Shown piece by piece: positions 35,282 through 44,462 of a stretch of DNA of 64,000 nt; position 1 is the stretch's first letter, and every line of letters begins with the position of its first letter. The translations under genes were made by a program, and so were the position numbers. Origin of the DNA: Cupriavidus necator (GTDB lineage Bacteria; Pseudomonadota; Gammaproteobacteria; Burkholderiales; Burkholderiaceae); contig NZ_SROX01000010.1 in the NCBI RefSeq assembly GCF_013141915.1, forward strand, positions 1-64,000, in the 5' to 3' direction. The notes beneath the pieces were generated by a model. The model worked only from the letters and a program-made list of their open reading frames with translations, was not told where the DNA came from and searched no databases.

Positions 35282-35632
35282 ATGACCTTCAACGGAAGCT
35301 GCCATTGCGGCAACATCGCCTTCGCGGTCGAAGCCGACAGCATCCCCAGCGTGATCCGCTGCAACTGCTCGATCTGCCGCCGGCGCGGCCACCTGCTGTG
35401 GTTCGTGCCGCGCGCGACCTTCAAGCTGGAGACGCCGGAGAGCAACGCCTCGACCTACCGCTTCAACACCATGAAGATCGCGCACCGCTTCTGCCCGGTG
35501 TGCGGCTGCGGCCCGTATGCGGACGGCCAGGACAAGGACGGCAAGCCGATGGCCGCGGTCAATGTGCGCTGCCTGGATAATGTCGACCTGGACAGCCTGA
35601 AGGTCATCGACTATGACGGGCTCCACCACTGA
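35282..35632 (+). CDS. GFA (glutathione-dependent formaldehyde-activating) family protein
   Basis: A 116-residue GFA/CENP-V family zinc protein. The zinc-site cysteines are in GSCHCGNIAF, RCNCSICRRRGH and HRFCPVCGCGPY, the full set expected for the fold. The family includes glutathione-formaldehyde enzymes, but most members have no tested activity. Two ATG codons stand in tandem; the second (35282) is six bases from AGGAG and is chosen. It overlaps the VOC gene downstream. Confidence 0.88.
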   Translation: MTFNGSCHCGNIAFAVEADSIPSVIRCNCSICRRRGHLLWFVPRATFKLETPESNASTYRFNTMKIAHRFCPVCGCGPYADGQDKDGKPMAAVNVRCLDNVDLDSLKVIDYDGLHH

Positions 35633-36056
35633 CGCCGTGTTCCGCATCCTCGGCATCGACCACCTGGTGTTGCGCAGCGCCGATGTGGACGCGCTGCGGC
35701 GCTTTTATGTCGACGTGCTCGGCTGCAGCATCGAACGCGAGCAGGCTGACCTGGGCCTGACCCAGCTGCGCGCCGGCAGCGGCCTGATCGACCTGGTCGC
35801 GCTGGATGGCCCGCTGGGCCGCGCGGGCGGCGCCGGGCCTGGCGCCGAAGGCCGCAACCTCGATCATTTCTGCCTGCGCATCGACCCGTTCGACGCCGCG
35901 GCGCTGCGCGCGCACCTGGCACGGCATGGCGTCGACGCGGGCGAAGCGGCGCAGCGCTTCGGCGCCGAAGGCAAGGGGCCGTCGCTGTATGTGCAGGATC
36001 CCGACGGCAATGTGGTCGAGCTGAAAGGACCGCCGACGCCGGTGACCGCACAGTAA
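35613..36056 (+). CDS. VOC family (glyoxalase-like) metalloprotein
   Basis: A 147-residue vicinal oxygen chelate protein. It shows the paired beta-alpha-beta-beta-beta modules: ILGIDHLVLRSADVDALRRFYVDVLGC and NLDHFCLRIDPFDAAALRAHLARHG, ending YVQDPDGNVVELKG. His16, His84 and the Glu near residue 136 fit the usual metal ligands. The substrate cannot be told. It overlaps the GFA gene by 20 bases, so the two are co-translated and may act on one thiol adduct. Confidence 0.88.
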   Translation: MTGSTTDAVFRILGIDHLVLRSADVDALRRFYVDVLGCSIEREQADLGLTQLRAGSGLIDLVALDGPLGRAGGAGPGAEGRNLDHFCLRIDPFDAAALRAHLARHGVDAGEAAQRFGAEGKGPSLYVQDPDGNVVELKGPPTPVTAQ

Positions 36057-36156
36057 CGCGCGACGCCGCCGGCAGCGCGCGCGCAGGCTCGCTACAATTT
36101 CCGACTGGCCCCAGGCGCGCCGCCTTCCAGGGCGGCCATTCCCCGCCGGGCCCGCC

Positions 36157-37446
36157 ATGACCACACTAGACGCCAGCTCAGGCGAGCACGCCGCCAGCAC
36201 CGATCCAGACGCCAGCCCGGCCCGCGCCGGACCCGCGCAGCCCATCACGCCGCCGCGCCGGCTGGTGTGGATCCTCGGCCTGACCGAGACCATCTCGTGG
36301 GGCACGCTGTTCTTCGCCTTTACCGTCTTCATCGATCCCATGATCCGCAGCCTGGGCTGGTCCAAGCCCTTCCTGGCCGGCGGCTATTCGCTGGGGCTGC
36401 TGGTGTGGGCGCTGTGCTCGTTCGCGGTCGGACGCCTGCTGGATCGCGCGCCGGCGCGCAAGGTGATGGGCGCGGGCTCGGTGCTGGCCGGGCTGGGCCT
36501 GCTGCTGTGGGCGTGGACGCCATCGCAGGCGGTGTTCCTGCTGATGTGGGTGCCGATCGGGCTGGCCATGGCGACCACGCTGTACGAGCCCGCCTTTGTC
36601 GTGCTGCGCCAGGCCTATGGCGACCAATACCAGAAGCCGATCGTGGCCGTCACTCTGATGGCCGGCTTTGCCAGCACCATCTTCGTGCCGCTGGCGCAAT
36701 GGCTGGTGCTCCATCTCGGCTGGCGCCCGACACTGGTCGGCTTTGCCCTGCTCAACCTGCTGGTCTGCGCGCCGCTGCACGCGCGCATGCGCTACGCCCT
36801 GCATCCCTCCTACACCGGCGCGGGCCCCGCCGACGGCCGGTCCGGCAGCCGCGACATCGCCCGCGCGACGCTGCGCCAGCCGGTGTTCTGGGCGGTGGTG
36901 CTGGCCTTTACCGCGACCGCGGTGGTGGCGTCGCTGCTGGGCGCGCACCTGATCCCGATGCTGACGGAAAAGGGCATGCCGGTGGCGCAGCAACTGGCGG
37001 TCGCGGCGCTGATCGGGCCGGCCCAGGTGGCGGGGCGCATGCTGATGATGCGCGCGGAGGTGCGCCACCCGGTGCGGCTGTCGCTGCCGGTCTATGCGCT
37101 GATGAGCGCCGGCTTGCTGTGCTTTGCGCTGGGGCACGGCGCGTGGCTGATGGTCGCGGCGGTGCTGTACGGCTGCGCCAACGGCGTCAATACCATGCTG
37201 CGTGCGATGGCCATGCCGGAACTGATCTCGCGCCACCACTACGCCACCCTCAACGGGCTGATGATGACCCCGGTGCTGCTGATGCAGGCGGCGGCCCCGT
37301 GGCTGGGCGCGTTGCTGTGGCGCGCGGCCGGCGGCTACTGGCTGATGCTGTGGGTGATGCTGGCGCTGGCGCTGGCCGCCCTGCTGGCGTTCGGGTATGC
37401 GCTGCATCGGCGCGGGCTGCTGCGCGTGGACGCGGGCCGCCCGTGA
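36157..37446 (+). CDS. MFS transporter
   Basis: A 429-residue major facilitator carrier with twelve predicted membrane helices. The N-terminal half carries ETISWGTLFFAFTVFIDPMIRSLGW and the loop RLLDRAPARKVMGAGS (motif A region). It resembles monocarboxylate-type or uncharacterised exporters, and no substrate can be assigned. Its stop codon overlaps the GTG of a second, unrelated MFS gene, so the two are translated together. Confidence 0.85.
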   Translation: MTTLDASSGEHAASTDPDASPARAGPAQPITPPRRLVWILGLTETISWGTLFFAFTVFIDPMIRSLGWSKPFLAGGYSLGLLVWALCSFAVGRLLDRAPARKVMGAGSVLAGLGLLLWAWTPSQAVFLLMWVPIGLAMATTLYEPAFVVLRQAYGDQYQKPIVAVTLMAGFASTIFVPLAQWLVLHLGWRPTLVGFALLNLLVCAPLHARMRYALHPSYTGAGPADGRSGSRDIARATLRQPVFWAVVLAFTATAVVASLLGAHLIPMLTEKGMPVAQQLAVAALIGPAQVAGRMLMMRAEVRHPVRLSLPVYALMSAGLLCFALGHGAWLMVAAVLYGCANGVNTMLRAMAMPELISRHHYATLNGLMMTPVLLMQAAAPWLGALLWRAAGGYWLMLWVMLALALAALLAFGYALHRRGLLRVDAGRP

Positions 37447-38645
37447 CCGGCTCCCCCGCTCCCGCCGCCGCCGTGCTGCCTGCAGGCCAGGTCGCGCGGG
37501 CCACGCGCGGCACCATGGCGCTGTTCTTCGTCAATGGCGCCACCTTTGCCACCTGGGGCGTGCATATCCCCACCATCAAGGCACGCTTCGGCCTGTCCGA
37601 CGCCATGCTGTCGCTGGCGATGCTGGCGGTGGCCGGCGGCGCCATCATGGCGATGGGCCCGATCGGGCGCTGGGTGGCACGCGCCGGCAGCGCGCGCGCC
37701 GCGATGGCCGGCGGGCTGCTGTTCGCGCTGGCCACCATAGCCATCCTGGCGATGCCGTCGTTCTGGCTGCTGCTGCCCGCACTGCTGGCGTTCGGCATGG
37801 CCAATGCGGCGTTCGATGTCGCCATGAACGCGCAGGCCGCCACGGTCGAGGCCAGCCGCACGCGGCCGGTGATGTCGGCGCTGCACGGCATGTTCAGCCT
37901 CGGCGGCATGGCGGGCGCGGGCTTTGGCGGCCTGATGCTGGCATTGGAGGTGGCGCCGCTGGCGCATGCGGCACTGATGGCCGGCGTGACCGCGGCGGTG
38001 GCCGTGGCAACGCTGCCGGGGCTGCTGGCCGACCATCCGGTGCTGCCATCCGCGCCGCACCATCGCGACCATGCGGTGCGGGCGCTATGGCTGCTTGGCC
38101 TGCTGGCCTTTCTCGGGCTGATCGGCGAAGGCGCGATGTACGACTGGACCAGCGTCTACATGCGCGACGTGGCGCGCGCGCCTGACGGCTGGATCAGCCT
38201 GGGCTATGCCGCGTTCTCGGGCGGCATGGCATGCGGGCGCTTCGGCGGCGACCGCGTGCGCGCGCGCCTGGGCGACAGCGCCACGCTGAGCGGCAGTGCC
38301 TGGCTGGGCTTTGCCGGCATTGCGCTGGCCCTGGCCGTGCCGCTGCCGCTGGCCGCGCTGGCGGGCTTTACGCTGATGGGGCTGGGCGCGGCCAACATGG
38401 TGCCGATCTTTTTTGTCGCCGCATCACGGCTGCCGGGCGTGGCGCCGGCCGAAGCGATTGCGCGGGTGGCGCGCTTCGCCTACGTGGGACTGCTGCTGGG
38501 CCCGGTGCTGATCGGCGGCGTCGCGCACCTGGCCACCCTGCGCGCCGGCCTGGCGCTGGTGGCGCTGACCATGGGCTGGATCGCGCTGGCCGGGGCGCGC
38601 TCGGCGCGGCGCTACCTGCCGCCACGCACGCCGGCGCGCCGGTAG
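37443..38645 (+). CDS. MFS transporter, YbjJ-like
   Basis: A 400-residue major facilitator with twelve helices. FFVNGATFATWGVHIPTIKARFGLSDAMLSLAMLAVAGGA and MNAQAATVEASRTRPVMSALHGMFSLGGMAGAGFGG are typical of the YbjJ-like group (FucP/YbjJ branch). The start is a GTG at 37443 overlapping the preceding stop codon; no ATG fits upstream of the first helix. Substrate unknown. Confidence 0.84.
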   Translation: MTGSPAPAAAVLPAGQVARATRGTMALFFVNGATFATWGVHIPTIKARFGLSDAMLSLAMLAVAGGAIMAMGPIGRWVARAGSARAAMAGGLLFALATIAILAMPSFWLLLPALLAFGMANAAFDVAMNAQAATVEASRTRPVMSALHGMFSLGGMAGAGFGGLMLALEVAPLAHAALMAGVTAAVAVATLPGLLADHPVLPSAPHHRDHAVRALWLLGLLAFLGLIGEGAMYDWTSVYMRDVARAPDGWISLGYAAFSGGMACGRFGGDRVRARLGDSATLSGSAWLGFAGIALALAVPLPLAALAGFTLMGLGAANMVPIFFVAASRLPGVAPAEAIARVARFAYVGLLLGPVLIGGVAHLATLRAGLALVALTMGWIALAGARSARRYLPPRTPARR

Positions 38646-38661
38646 GCCCGCGCGCAAGGCC

Positions 38662-39546
38662 TCAGGCCGCGGCGCGCAGCGGCGTCCCGGCGCCCATGCC
38701 TTCGAACACGAAACTATCCATCGCCAGCACGCCATAGGTGACCTCGTCGGCCACCCGGGACACCGTGGCCGGCTCTGGCATCGCAGGGCGCGCCCCCGCC
38801 GGGCCGAGCGCCGCACCCAGCACCACATAGAACGGCAGCAGGTGTTCGTCGGTCGGGTGAGCGCGGCGCGCATAGGGCGCCTGCGCGCGGTAATCGGCAA
38901 TGCGGCTGGTGTCGCCGGTGGCCAGCGCCTGCTCCAGCGCCTCGGCCATCCACTTGCGGAAGGCTTCGACGTACGGCTCGGCTTGCGGGCCGTGCTGTTC
39001 GCGCCGGCCGCCGCCAAACACTTCCTGCAGGTTGTGGGTGAAGCTGCCCGAGGCCAGCACCAGCACGCCTTCGTCGCGCAGCGGCGCCAGCGCGCGCCCG
39101 ATTGCGATCTGCGTCGCGGGCGGCAGGTACGGATTCAGCGCCAGTTGCACCACCGGCATGTCGGCATCCGGAAAGAAGTGGCGCATCGGCATCCAGGCGC
39201 CGTGGTCCAGCGGGCGCTCGTCGTCTTCACCGACAAACCCTGCGCCGGGAATCGCCGCCGCCTCGACCAGCCCCTTCACCCGCGCCCCCAGTTCCGGCGA
39301 ACCCGGGGCGTCGTAGCGCAGTGCGTACAACTCGCGCGGGAAGCCGCCGAAATCATGCCAGGCCTCCTGGCGTTCGCGGCTGGTAACGGCCAGCGTGCTG
39401 TAGATCCAGTGCGCTGAAATCACCAGCACCGCGCGCGGGCGCTGCGCGCGCAGCCGGGCGCCAAGCGCATCGAAGGCGGCGCCAGTGGGGCCGGGATCGA
39501 TGGCCAGCATTGGCGAGCCGTGGGAGATATAGAGCGAGGGAAGCAT
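38662..39546 (-). CDS. ygiD: 4,5-DOPA dioxygenase extradiol-like protein (LigB family)
   Basis: A 294-residue class III extradiol ring-cleavage dioxygenase of the YgiD/DODA type. Metal-site histidines are in SLYISHGSPM (His9), VISAHWI, LDHGAWMPM and SGSFTHNLQ. These enzymes use non-haem iron or zinc and open catechol rings; DOPA is one tested substrate for relatives. The ATG at 39546 starts exactly at the family's MLPSLYISHGSP; the upstream frame is non-coding. It is convergent with the MFS pair. Confidence 0.9.
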   Translation of the reverse strand: MLPSLYISHGSPMLAIDPGPTGAAFDALGARLRAQRPRAVLVISAHWIYSTLAVTSRERQEAWHDFGGFPRELYALRYDAPGSPELGARVKGLVEAAAIPGAGFVGEDDERPLDHGAWMPMRHFFPDADMPVVQLALNPYLPPATQIAIGRALAPLRDEGVLVLASGSFTHNLQEVFGGGRREQHGPQAEPYVEAFRKWMAEALEQALATGDTSRIADYRAQAPYARRAHPTDEHLLPFYVVLGAALGPAGARPAMPEPATVSRVADEVTYGVLAMDSFVFEGMGAGTPLRAAA

Positions 39547-39809
39547 GGCATTACCGCCTTCAAACGATTTGTGTACTGGCTTCCAGTTTGGCAAAGAACG
39601 GCGGCGGGGGCGGAGCGCGTTTGCGGACACCTCATGCAAAAAAATTGAATCGCCGGGACGATGCGTGGCACCGCCCACACTACGCCGGCCAAGCCAGCCC
39701 CGGGGCCGACCGGGCGGACTTATCATGCAGCCGCGAGTTCGCTATCCAGCGGCTCCGAAGGGACTTACACAACGCAGCGCCGTCCCGCGCAGCATGGCAG
39801 GAGACCCAG

Positions 39810-40151
39810 TTGGCACCGCGCAATCCGCGCCGGCCCGGACCGCGCAAACCTGTTTCCGGGCAATGGTGGCAGCCAGGCGTCTACGGCAGCGCGCCTGCCG
39901 TAGCGCTGTGGATCCTCGCGCGCCTGCCGGCCGGCCTGCTGCTGTCGATGACCGGCATGCCGGCCGCGCCCGCCTGGCTGAACCTTGGCGGCGACACGGT
40001 ATTTGTGACTGGCTGGGTCGCCAGCGCATTGCTGCTGTGGTTCACGCGCCGTCGCCCGGCACCCCCGGCTGCGCCGACCACAGACGCACAGGCGGCCGCC
40101 GAGACCGCCGCGATTGGCGCGTCAGGCACCGGCTCGGCACTGGGCGGCTGA
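39810..40151 (+). CDS. small membrane protein, unknown function
   Basis: A 113-residue protein with a basic Pro-rich lead and two hydrophobic segments, about 31-50 (ALWILARLPAGLLLSM) and 63-80 (TVFVTGWVASALLLWF), then an Ala-rich tail. The proposed start is TTG at 39810 with CAGGAG six bases upstream. No family was recognised. The frame is open further upstream but without another good start. Confidence 0.5.
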   Translation: MAPRNPRRPGPRKPVSGQWWQPGVYGSAPAVALWILARLPAGLLLSMTGMPAAPAWLNLGGDTVFVTGWVASALLLWFTRRRPAPPAAPTTDAQAAAETAAIGASGTGSALGG

Positions 40152-40196
40152 GCGGCGTCGGCGCCGCCGCGGTATGCGATTAAGGAATCGCTTAAT

Positions 40197-41537
40197 ATGG
40201 CGGTTTCCCCGCATGACCAACGCTTCATGACCGCGACCACCGCCCCCGTTCCCGAACTGACCCACGCCACTCGACGCAAGGCGATCATCGCCGCCACCAT
40301 CGGCAATGGCCTGGAGTGGTTCGACTTCACCGTCTACAGCTTCTTCGCCGTCATCATTGCCAAGCTGTTCTTTCCTACCGGCAATGACCTCACCTCGTTC
40401 CTGCTCACCGTCGCCACCTTCGGCGTGGGCTTCTTCATGCGCCCGGTCGGCGCCATCGTGCTCGGGGTCTACGCCGACCGCGTGGGCCGCAAGGCGGCGC
40501 TGACGCTGACCATCCTGCTGATGGCGCTGGGCACGGCCATCATCGGGCTGGCCCCGACCTACGACCAGATTGGCCTGTGGGCGCCAGCGCTGATCGTGCT
40601 GGCGCGCCTGATCCAGGGCTTTTCCGCCGGCGGCGAAGTCGGCGGTGCCACCGCTTTCCTGATCGAGCACGCGCCTGACGCCGAGCGCGGCGCCTACGCC
40701 AGCTGGCAGCAGGCCAGCCAGGGCATCTCGTTCATGCTGGGCGCGGCCATGGGCGCGCTGGTCACCAATGGCCTGGCTCCGGAGCAGATCGACGCCTGGG
40801 GCTGGCGCATCCCGTTCCTGTTCGGCCTGCTGATCGGCCCGGTCGGCATGTATATCCGCTCGCACCTGCACGAGCCGCCCGAGTTCGAGGCGCGCCAGGC
40901 CGCCCGCAAGGCCGCACAGGTGAAGTTTTCGCCGCTGTCGCAGGTGCTGCACGACCACCCGCGCGAAGTGCTGGCCGGCCTGGGCGTGACCATCCTGTGG
41001 ACGGTCTGCACCTACGTGCTGGTGTTCTACATGCCGTCGTACGCCAAGCAGCAGCTGGGCCTGCCGCTGGGCGCCACGTTCCAGTCGACCGCGCTGTGCG
41101 GCGCCATCATCCTGGTGCTGTGCCCGCTGATGGGCATGCTGTCGGACCGCATCGGCCGCAAGCGCATGCTGGGCGTCGTGGCGCTGCTGATCGGCGTGCT
41201 GGCCTATCCGCTGTTCCACTGGCTCAACGTGGCACCGACCACGCAGACGCTGCTGCAGGTGCAGATCGTCCTGGGCATCCTGCTGGCGGCCTTTACCGGA
41301 CCGGCCCCGGCGGTGCTGGCCGAGCAGTTCCCGACCGAAGTGCGCTCCACCGGCCTGTCGCTGGCCTACAACTTCGCCGTGACCATCTTTGGCGGTTTTG
41401 CCCCGCTGATCGTGACTTGGCTGATCGAGTCGACACAGAACAAGCTGGCGCCGGCCTACTACGTGATGGCCGCCGCCGCGGTGAGCCTGGTCGCGCTGGT
41501 CTTCATGCACGACCGGACCGGCAAGAAGCTGGCCTGA
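40197..41537 (+). CDS. MFS transporter, metabolite:H+ symporter (MHS) family
   Basis: A 446-residue carrier of the MHS group (citrate, proline-betaine and alpha-ketoglutarate symporters). Hallmarks are GNGLEWFDFTVYSFFA in helix 1, RPVGAIVLGVYADRVGRKAAL (motif A), LIQGFSAGGEVGGATAFLIEHAP and the second-half DRIGRKRMLG. It should import an organic acid or osmolyte with protons. A second ATG at 40227 is also possible. A strong terminator follows. Confidence 0.9.
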   Translation: MAVSPHDQRFMTATTAPVPELTHATRRKAIIAATIGNGLEWFDFTVYSFFAVIIAKLFFPTGNDLTSFLLTVATFGVGFFMRPVGAIVLGVYADRVGRKAALTLTILLMALGTAIIGLAPTYDQIGLWAPALIVLARLIQGFSAGGEVGGATAFLIEHAPDAERGAYASWQQASQGISFMLGAAMGALVTNGLAPEQIDAWGWRIPFLFGLLIGPVGMYIRSHLHEPPEFEARQAARKAAQVKFSPLSQVLHDHPREVLAGLGVTILWTVCTYVLVFYMPSYAKQQLGLPLGATFQSTALCGAIILVLCPLMGMLSDRIGRKRMLGVVALLIGVLAYPLFHWLNVAPTTQTLLQVQIVLGILLAAFTGPAPAVLAEQFPTEVRSTGLSLAYNFAVTIFGGFAPLIVTWLIESTQNKLAPAYYVMAAAAVSLVALVFMHDRTGKKLA

Positions 41538-41562
41538 GCGCGCAGCGCCCCCGCTATCGGAA

Positions 41563-41587
41563 GCCAGCCGCAAGGCTGGCTTTTTTT
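41563..41587 (+). terminator. intrinsic terminator of the MHS transporter
   Basis: GCCAGCC (41563-41569), GCAA loop, GGCTGGC (41574-41580) and seven T, 25 bases after the stop codon. Confidence 0.92.
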
Positions 41588-41606
41588 GTTGCCCGCGGGC
41601 GGTCGA

Positions 41607-41963
41607 TCAGGCGTGTTCTTCGCCGTCCCGATAAATATGGATCACATGCCGGGCCTCGAAACACAGCGGCATGCCGGGGTTCATCTCATCGGTGCAGTAC
41701 GGCTGGTTGTCGAGCTCACCGGTGTAGAACGCGCCTTCGCGTCCCGTGACATTGACCCACATCCGCTCGACGTGCACTTCCTCGTTGCCAGTCTCGTCCG
41801 CCACGAGGATGCGGAAGATCAGCTTGACCTGCTGGCCGGGCGCGAGCGCGTCGCGCTCCGCGCGGGGCGGCAGCCAGAAGGTATCGGGGTGGGCGGCGGC
41901 GATGGGCTCGGCGTCGTCGAGCTCCCATCCATCCTCGTCCAGGGTGGTCAATCGCATGTCCAT
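41607..41963 (-). CDS. DUF2314-like protein
   Basis: A 118-residue cytoplasmic protein. FWLPPRAERDALAPGQQVKLIFRI followed by VERMWVNVTGREGAFYTGELDNQP resembles the DUF2314 fold found in uncharacterised and immunity-like proteins. Acidic overall. The ATG at 41963 (MDMRLTTLDEDGWEL) is chosen; 45 upstream bases are open. It is convergent with the MHS transporter and divergent from tag. Function unknown. Confidence 0.7.
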   Translation of the reverse strand: MDMRLTTLDEDGWELDDAEPIAAAHPDTFWLPPRAERDALAPGQQVKLIFRILVADETGNEEVHVERMWVNVTGREGAFYTGELDNQPYCTDEMNPGMPLCFEARHVIHIYRDGEEHA

Positions 41964-42067
41964 TTTCAGCCTTCCGCAATCTCTCAGGTGCGGGCATGAT
42001 CGCAGCAAATGCGCCGGCCGGCGAGGGGCCGGCCGGCGCCACCCCCATTCCCTATTGAAAGGTACGC

Positions 42068-42694
42068 ATGACGAGCAACAAGGAAGCCCTGCCGGTGCCG
42101 GTGCGCTGCGGCTGGTGCGGCACGCTGGAGGATTACTGCCACTACCACGATACCGAGTGGGGCTTTCCGGTGGCCGACGACCGGCGGCTGTTCGAGAAGC
42201 TTTGCCTGGAGGGGTTCCAGTCCGGCCTGAGCTGGCTGACCATCCTGCGCAAGCGCGAGGCCTTCCGCAAGGCGTTTGCCAATTTCGACATCGACAAGGT
42301 GGCGCGCTTTACCGAGCGCGACATCGCGCGCCTGCTGGGCGACGCCGGCATCGTGCGCCATCGGGGGAAAATCGAGGCCGCGATCAACAACGCCCAGCGC
42401 GCGCGCGAGCTGCTGGAGTCGGAATCGTCGCTGGCGGCCTATTTCTGGCGCTTCGAGCCCGACCCGCGCAGCCGGCCCAAGGTGCTGACGCCAGAGGTCT
42501 TGCGCACCATGGCCACTTCGCCGGAGTCCACCGCCCTGTCCAGGGACCTGAAGAAACGCGGCTGGCGTTTTGTCGGTCCGACCACGATGTATGCGCTGAT
42601 GCAGGCGATGGGACTGGTCAATGACCACCAGGAGGGCTGCGCCACGCGCGCGCAGGTGCTGGCGGCGCGCAAGACCTTCAAGGTGCCGCGCTAG
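42068..42694 (+). CDS. tag: DNA-3-methyladenine glycosylase I
   Basis: The 208-residue glycosylase that removes 3-methyladenine from alkylated DNA. Family features: RCGWCGTLEDYCHYHDTEWGFPV (with zinc ligands Cys17 and His27 region), FEKLCLEGFQSGLSWLTILRKREAFRKAF, and the C-terminal FVGPTTMYALMQAMGLVNDHQEGC holding the remaining His and Cys ligands. A GAAAGG ribosome site precedes the ATG. Confidence 0.96.
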   Translation: MTSNKEALPVPVRCGWCGTLEDYCHYHDTEWGFPVADDRRLFEKLCLEGFQSGLSWLTILRKREAFRKAFANFDIDKVARFTERDIARLLGDAGIVRHRGKIEAAINNAQRARELLESESSLAAYFWRFEPDPRSRPKVLTPEVLRTMATSPESTALSRDLKKRGWRFVGPTTMYALMQAMGLVNDHQEGCATRAQVLAARKTFKVPR

Positions 42695-43054
42695 CCGGTA
42701 TACGCGACGCCGCGTATACCTCGACGGGCGCGCTGCCAACCGGAATATCTTCGTGCGTTGCAAAGGTATTGGCTGTTATCTTTATATTGTTTACGTATGT
42801 AAACATAGTAGTAGTAGGTAAACGTGGCGTCGGGCCGTGGATAAGTCACCTTTTCCCTTTCGGGTCAGTGACTTGCCGGAAAGATAACGACTGCGGGATA
42901 ACCCTGATTTGTCGGGACAAGCCGCCGATCGCGTATACACCCGCGCCGCCATGGCGGCAGTTATCCGTATACGTCCCACAACGCGTCCCCAGCCACGGCA
43001 CAGCTTGTCCGGCCGGTTATCCCCAGCCTCGGCCCAGGCTGTCCACAGGCCCGT
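42695..43054. other. motif-rich intergenic region between tag and the CDF gene
   Basis: No gene is seen in these 360 bases. A perfect 10-base inverted repeat (42697-42706 and 42711-42720) lies right after tag. GTATAC recurs at 42698, 42714, 42933 and 42967, and again at 43082 just inside the CDF gene. An AT-rich patch (42745-42825) includes GTTTAC-N4-GTAAAC (42789-42804) and another GTAAAC (42818). DnaA-box-like nonamers occur at 42836-42844, 42893-42901, 42961-42969, 43017-43025 and 43039-43047. Confidence 0.6.
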
Positions 43055-44020
43055 TCAGCTCTCGGCGGTCTTCACTGCGACGTATACCGGGTCGACATGC
43101 GTCATCACGTTGAGCACATGGTGATATTCAAGTGTGCGGCGCCGCGCTTCCACCGCGATGGCATGGCCCTGCGCCACGGTCAGGCTGGCGTCGATCTCGA
43201 GGTGCACGTCGACCAGGACCTGGTCGCCCATCTTGCGGGTGCGCAGGTCATGCAGGCCGAGCACGCCGGGCGTGGCCAGCATGGTGGCGCGGATGGCGTT
43301 GACGGTTTCCTCGTCGGCGGCGCGGTCCATCAGGTCGTTGAGCGCGTCCCAGCCAAAGCGCAACCCCATGCGCGCCACCATCAGACCCACCACGATCGCC
43401 GCGATCGGATCCAGGATGTGGTAGCCAAGCAGGTTGCCGCCGATGCCAAGCGCCACCACCAGCGACGAAGCCGCGTCCGAGCGCGCATGCCAGGCGTTGG
43501 CCACCAGCATGCTGGAACGCACTTGCCGCGCCACGGCCAGCATGTAGCGGAACAGCGCTTCCTTGGCGGCCAGTGCGACCAGCGCCACCCAAAGTGCCAG
43601 CGGCTGCACCGGCTGTGCGCCGCCCGGATGCTGCAGCTTGCCCAGGGCCGCCCACAGCATGCCCGCCGCCACCGTCAGCAGCAGTACACCGAGGGCCAGC
43701 GATGCCGCGGTCTCGAAGCGCAGGTGGCCGTACTGGTGGTCGGCATCCGGATCCTTGCGGCTTTGCCATCCGGCTGCCAGCACGACAAAGTCCGAAAGCA
43801 GGTCGGACAGGGAATGCGCGGCGTCGGCAAGCAGCGCCTGCGAGCCGGCGATCACGCCCGCGACCGCCTGCACCGCGGTCAGGCCGATATTGACCGCCAC
43901 GCTGACCAGCGTGCTGCGCCGGCCGGCGCGGTGGCGCGCCTCGGCTTGCGCCGCGGGGGTAGCGTCGTGGTCGGGCAAGCCGCCCGGATTTGGGCGCATG
44001 CGGGAGAAGTGCGAATCCAT
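43055..44020 (-). CDS. cation diffusion facilitator (metal efflux)
   Basis: A 321-residue CDF family exporter that moves Zn2+, Fe2+, Co2+ or similar ions out of the cytoplasm in exchange for protons. Six membrane helices carry the metal-site pairs HSLSD (in LLADAAHSLSDLLSDF) and HARSD (in AWHARSDAASSLVV). The C-terminal cytoplasmic domain (DLRTRKMGDQVLVDVHLEIDASLTVAQGHAIA) is the usual dimerisation unit. The ATG at 44020 is chosen; 54 more bases upstream are open. The metal cannot be told. Confidence 0.92.
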   Translation of the reverse strand: MDSHFSRMRPNPGGLPDHDATPAAQAEARHRAGRRSTLVSVAVNIGLTAVQAVAGVIAGSQALLADAAHSLSDLLSDFVVLAAGWQSRKDPDADHQYGHLRFETAASLALGVLLLTVAAGMLWAALGKLQHPGGAQPVQPLALWVALVALAAKEALFRYMLAVARQVRSSMLVANAWHARSDAASSLVVALGIGGNLLGYHILDPIAAIVVGLMVARMGLRFGWDALNDLMDRAADEETVNAIRATMLATPGVLGLHDLRTRKMGDQVLVDVHLEIDASLTVAQGHAIAVEARRRTLEYHHVLNVMTHVDPVYVAVKTAES

Positions 44021-44203
44021 CGAGTGACTATAGCCGAACCTGCACAGACCGCGCGGGGCGTGCGGCCACGCCATCGTGCCGATTTCGTAACAGCGCTGGC
44101 TAACTTATTGCGCCGCCCTTACCGTACACAAGACGGGCACCGCACCAACCGTGCGGACCAGCGCCAGCGGGCGCACCCGGTCTTTGCAAGGAGGGCTCAC
44201 ACG

Positions 44204-44455
44204 ATGGCGATCCGTTCGCTAGCCTCGCACAGCACATCCCAGCTACGCCGCCTGGTCGGACAGATGCAGGCCGAAGTCGACGCGCTCGAAAACCTTTCCA
44301 CGCCCGATGCCGATGCGCAAAGCCGCCTGGGCTATGCCACCGGCCGCTTGCGCGACGGCATCGAAGCGGTCGAGGATGCCCTGCAGTCGCTGCGCGCGCT
44401 GCAACAGGTTCGCCCCTCGGCCATGAAGGCCAGACGCCCGACGCGCGTGGCCTAG
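44204..44455 (+). CDS. small coiled hypothetical protein
   Basis: An 83-residue protein with a good AAGGAGG ribosome site ten bases before the ATG. Residues 10-68 should form amphipathic helices (LRRLVGQMQAEVDALENL and YATGRLRDGIEAVEDALQSLRALQQ), and the end is basic (MKARRPTRVA). No signal peptide or membrane segment. No family was recognised. It is convergent with the racemase-like gene, eight bases away. Confidence 0.65.
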   Translation: MAIRSLASHSTSQLRRLVGQMQAEVDALENLSTPDADAQSRLGYATGRLRDGIEAVEDALQSLRALQQVRPSAMKARRPTRVA

Positions 44456-44462
44456 GCTGCGC

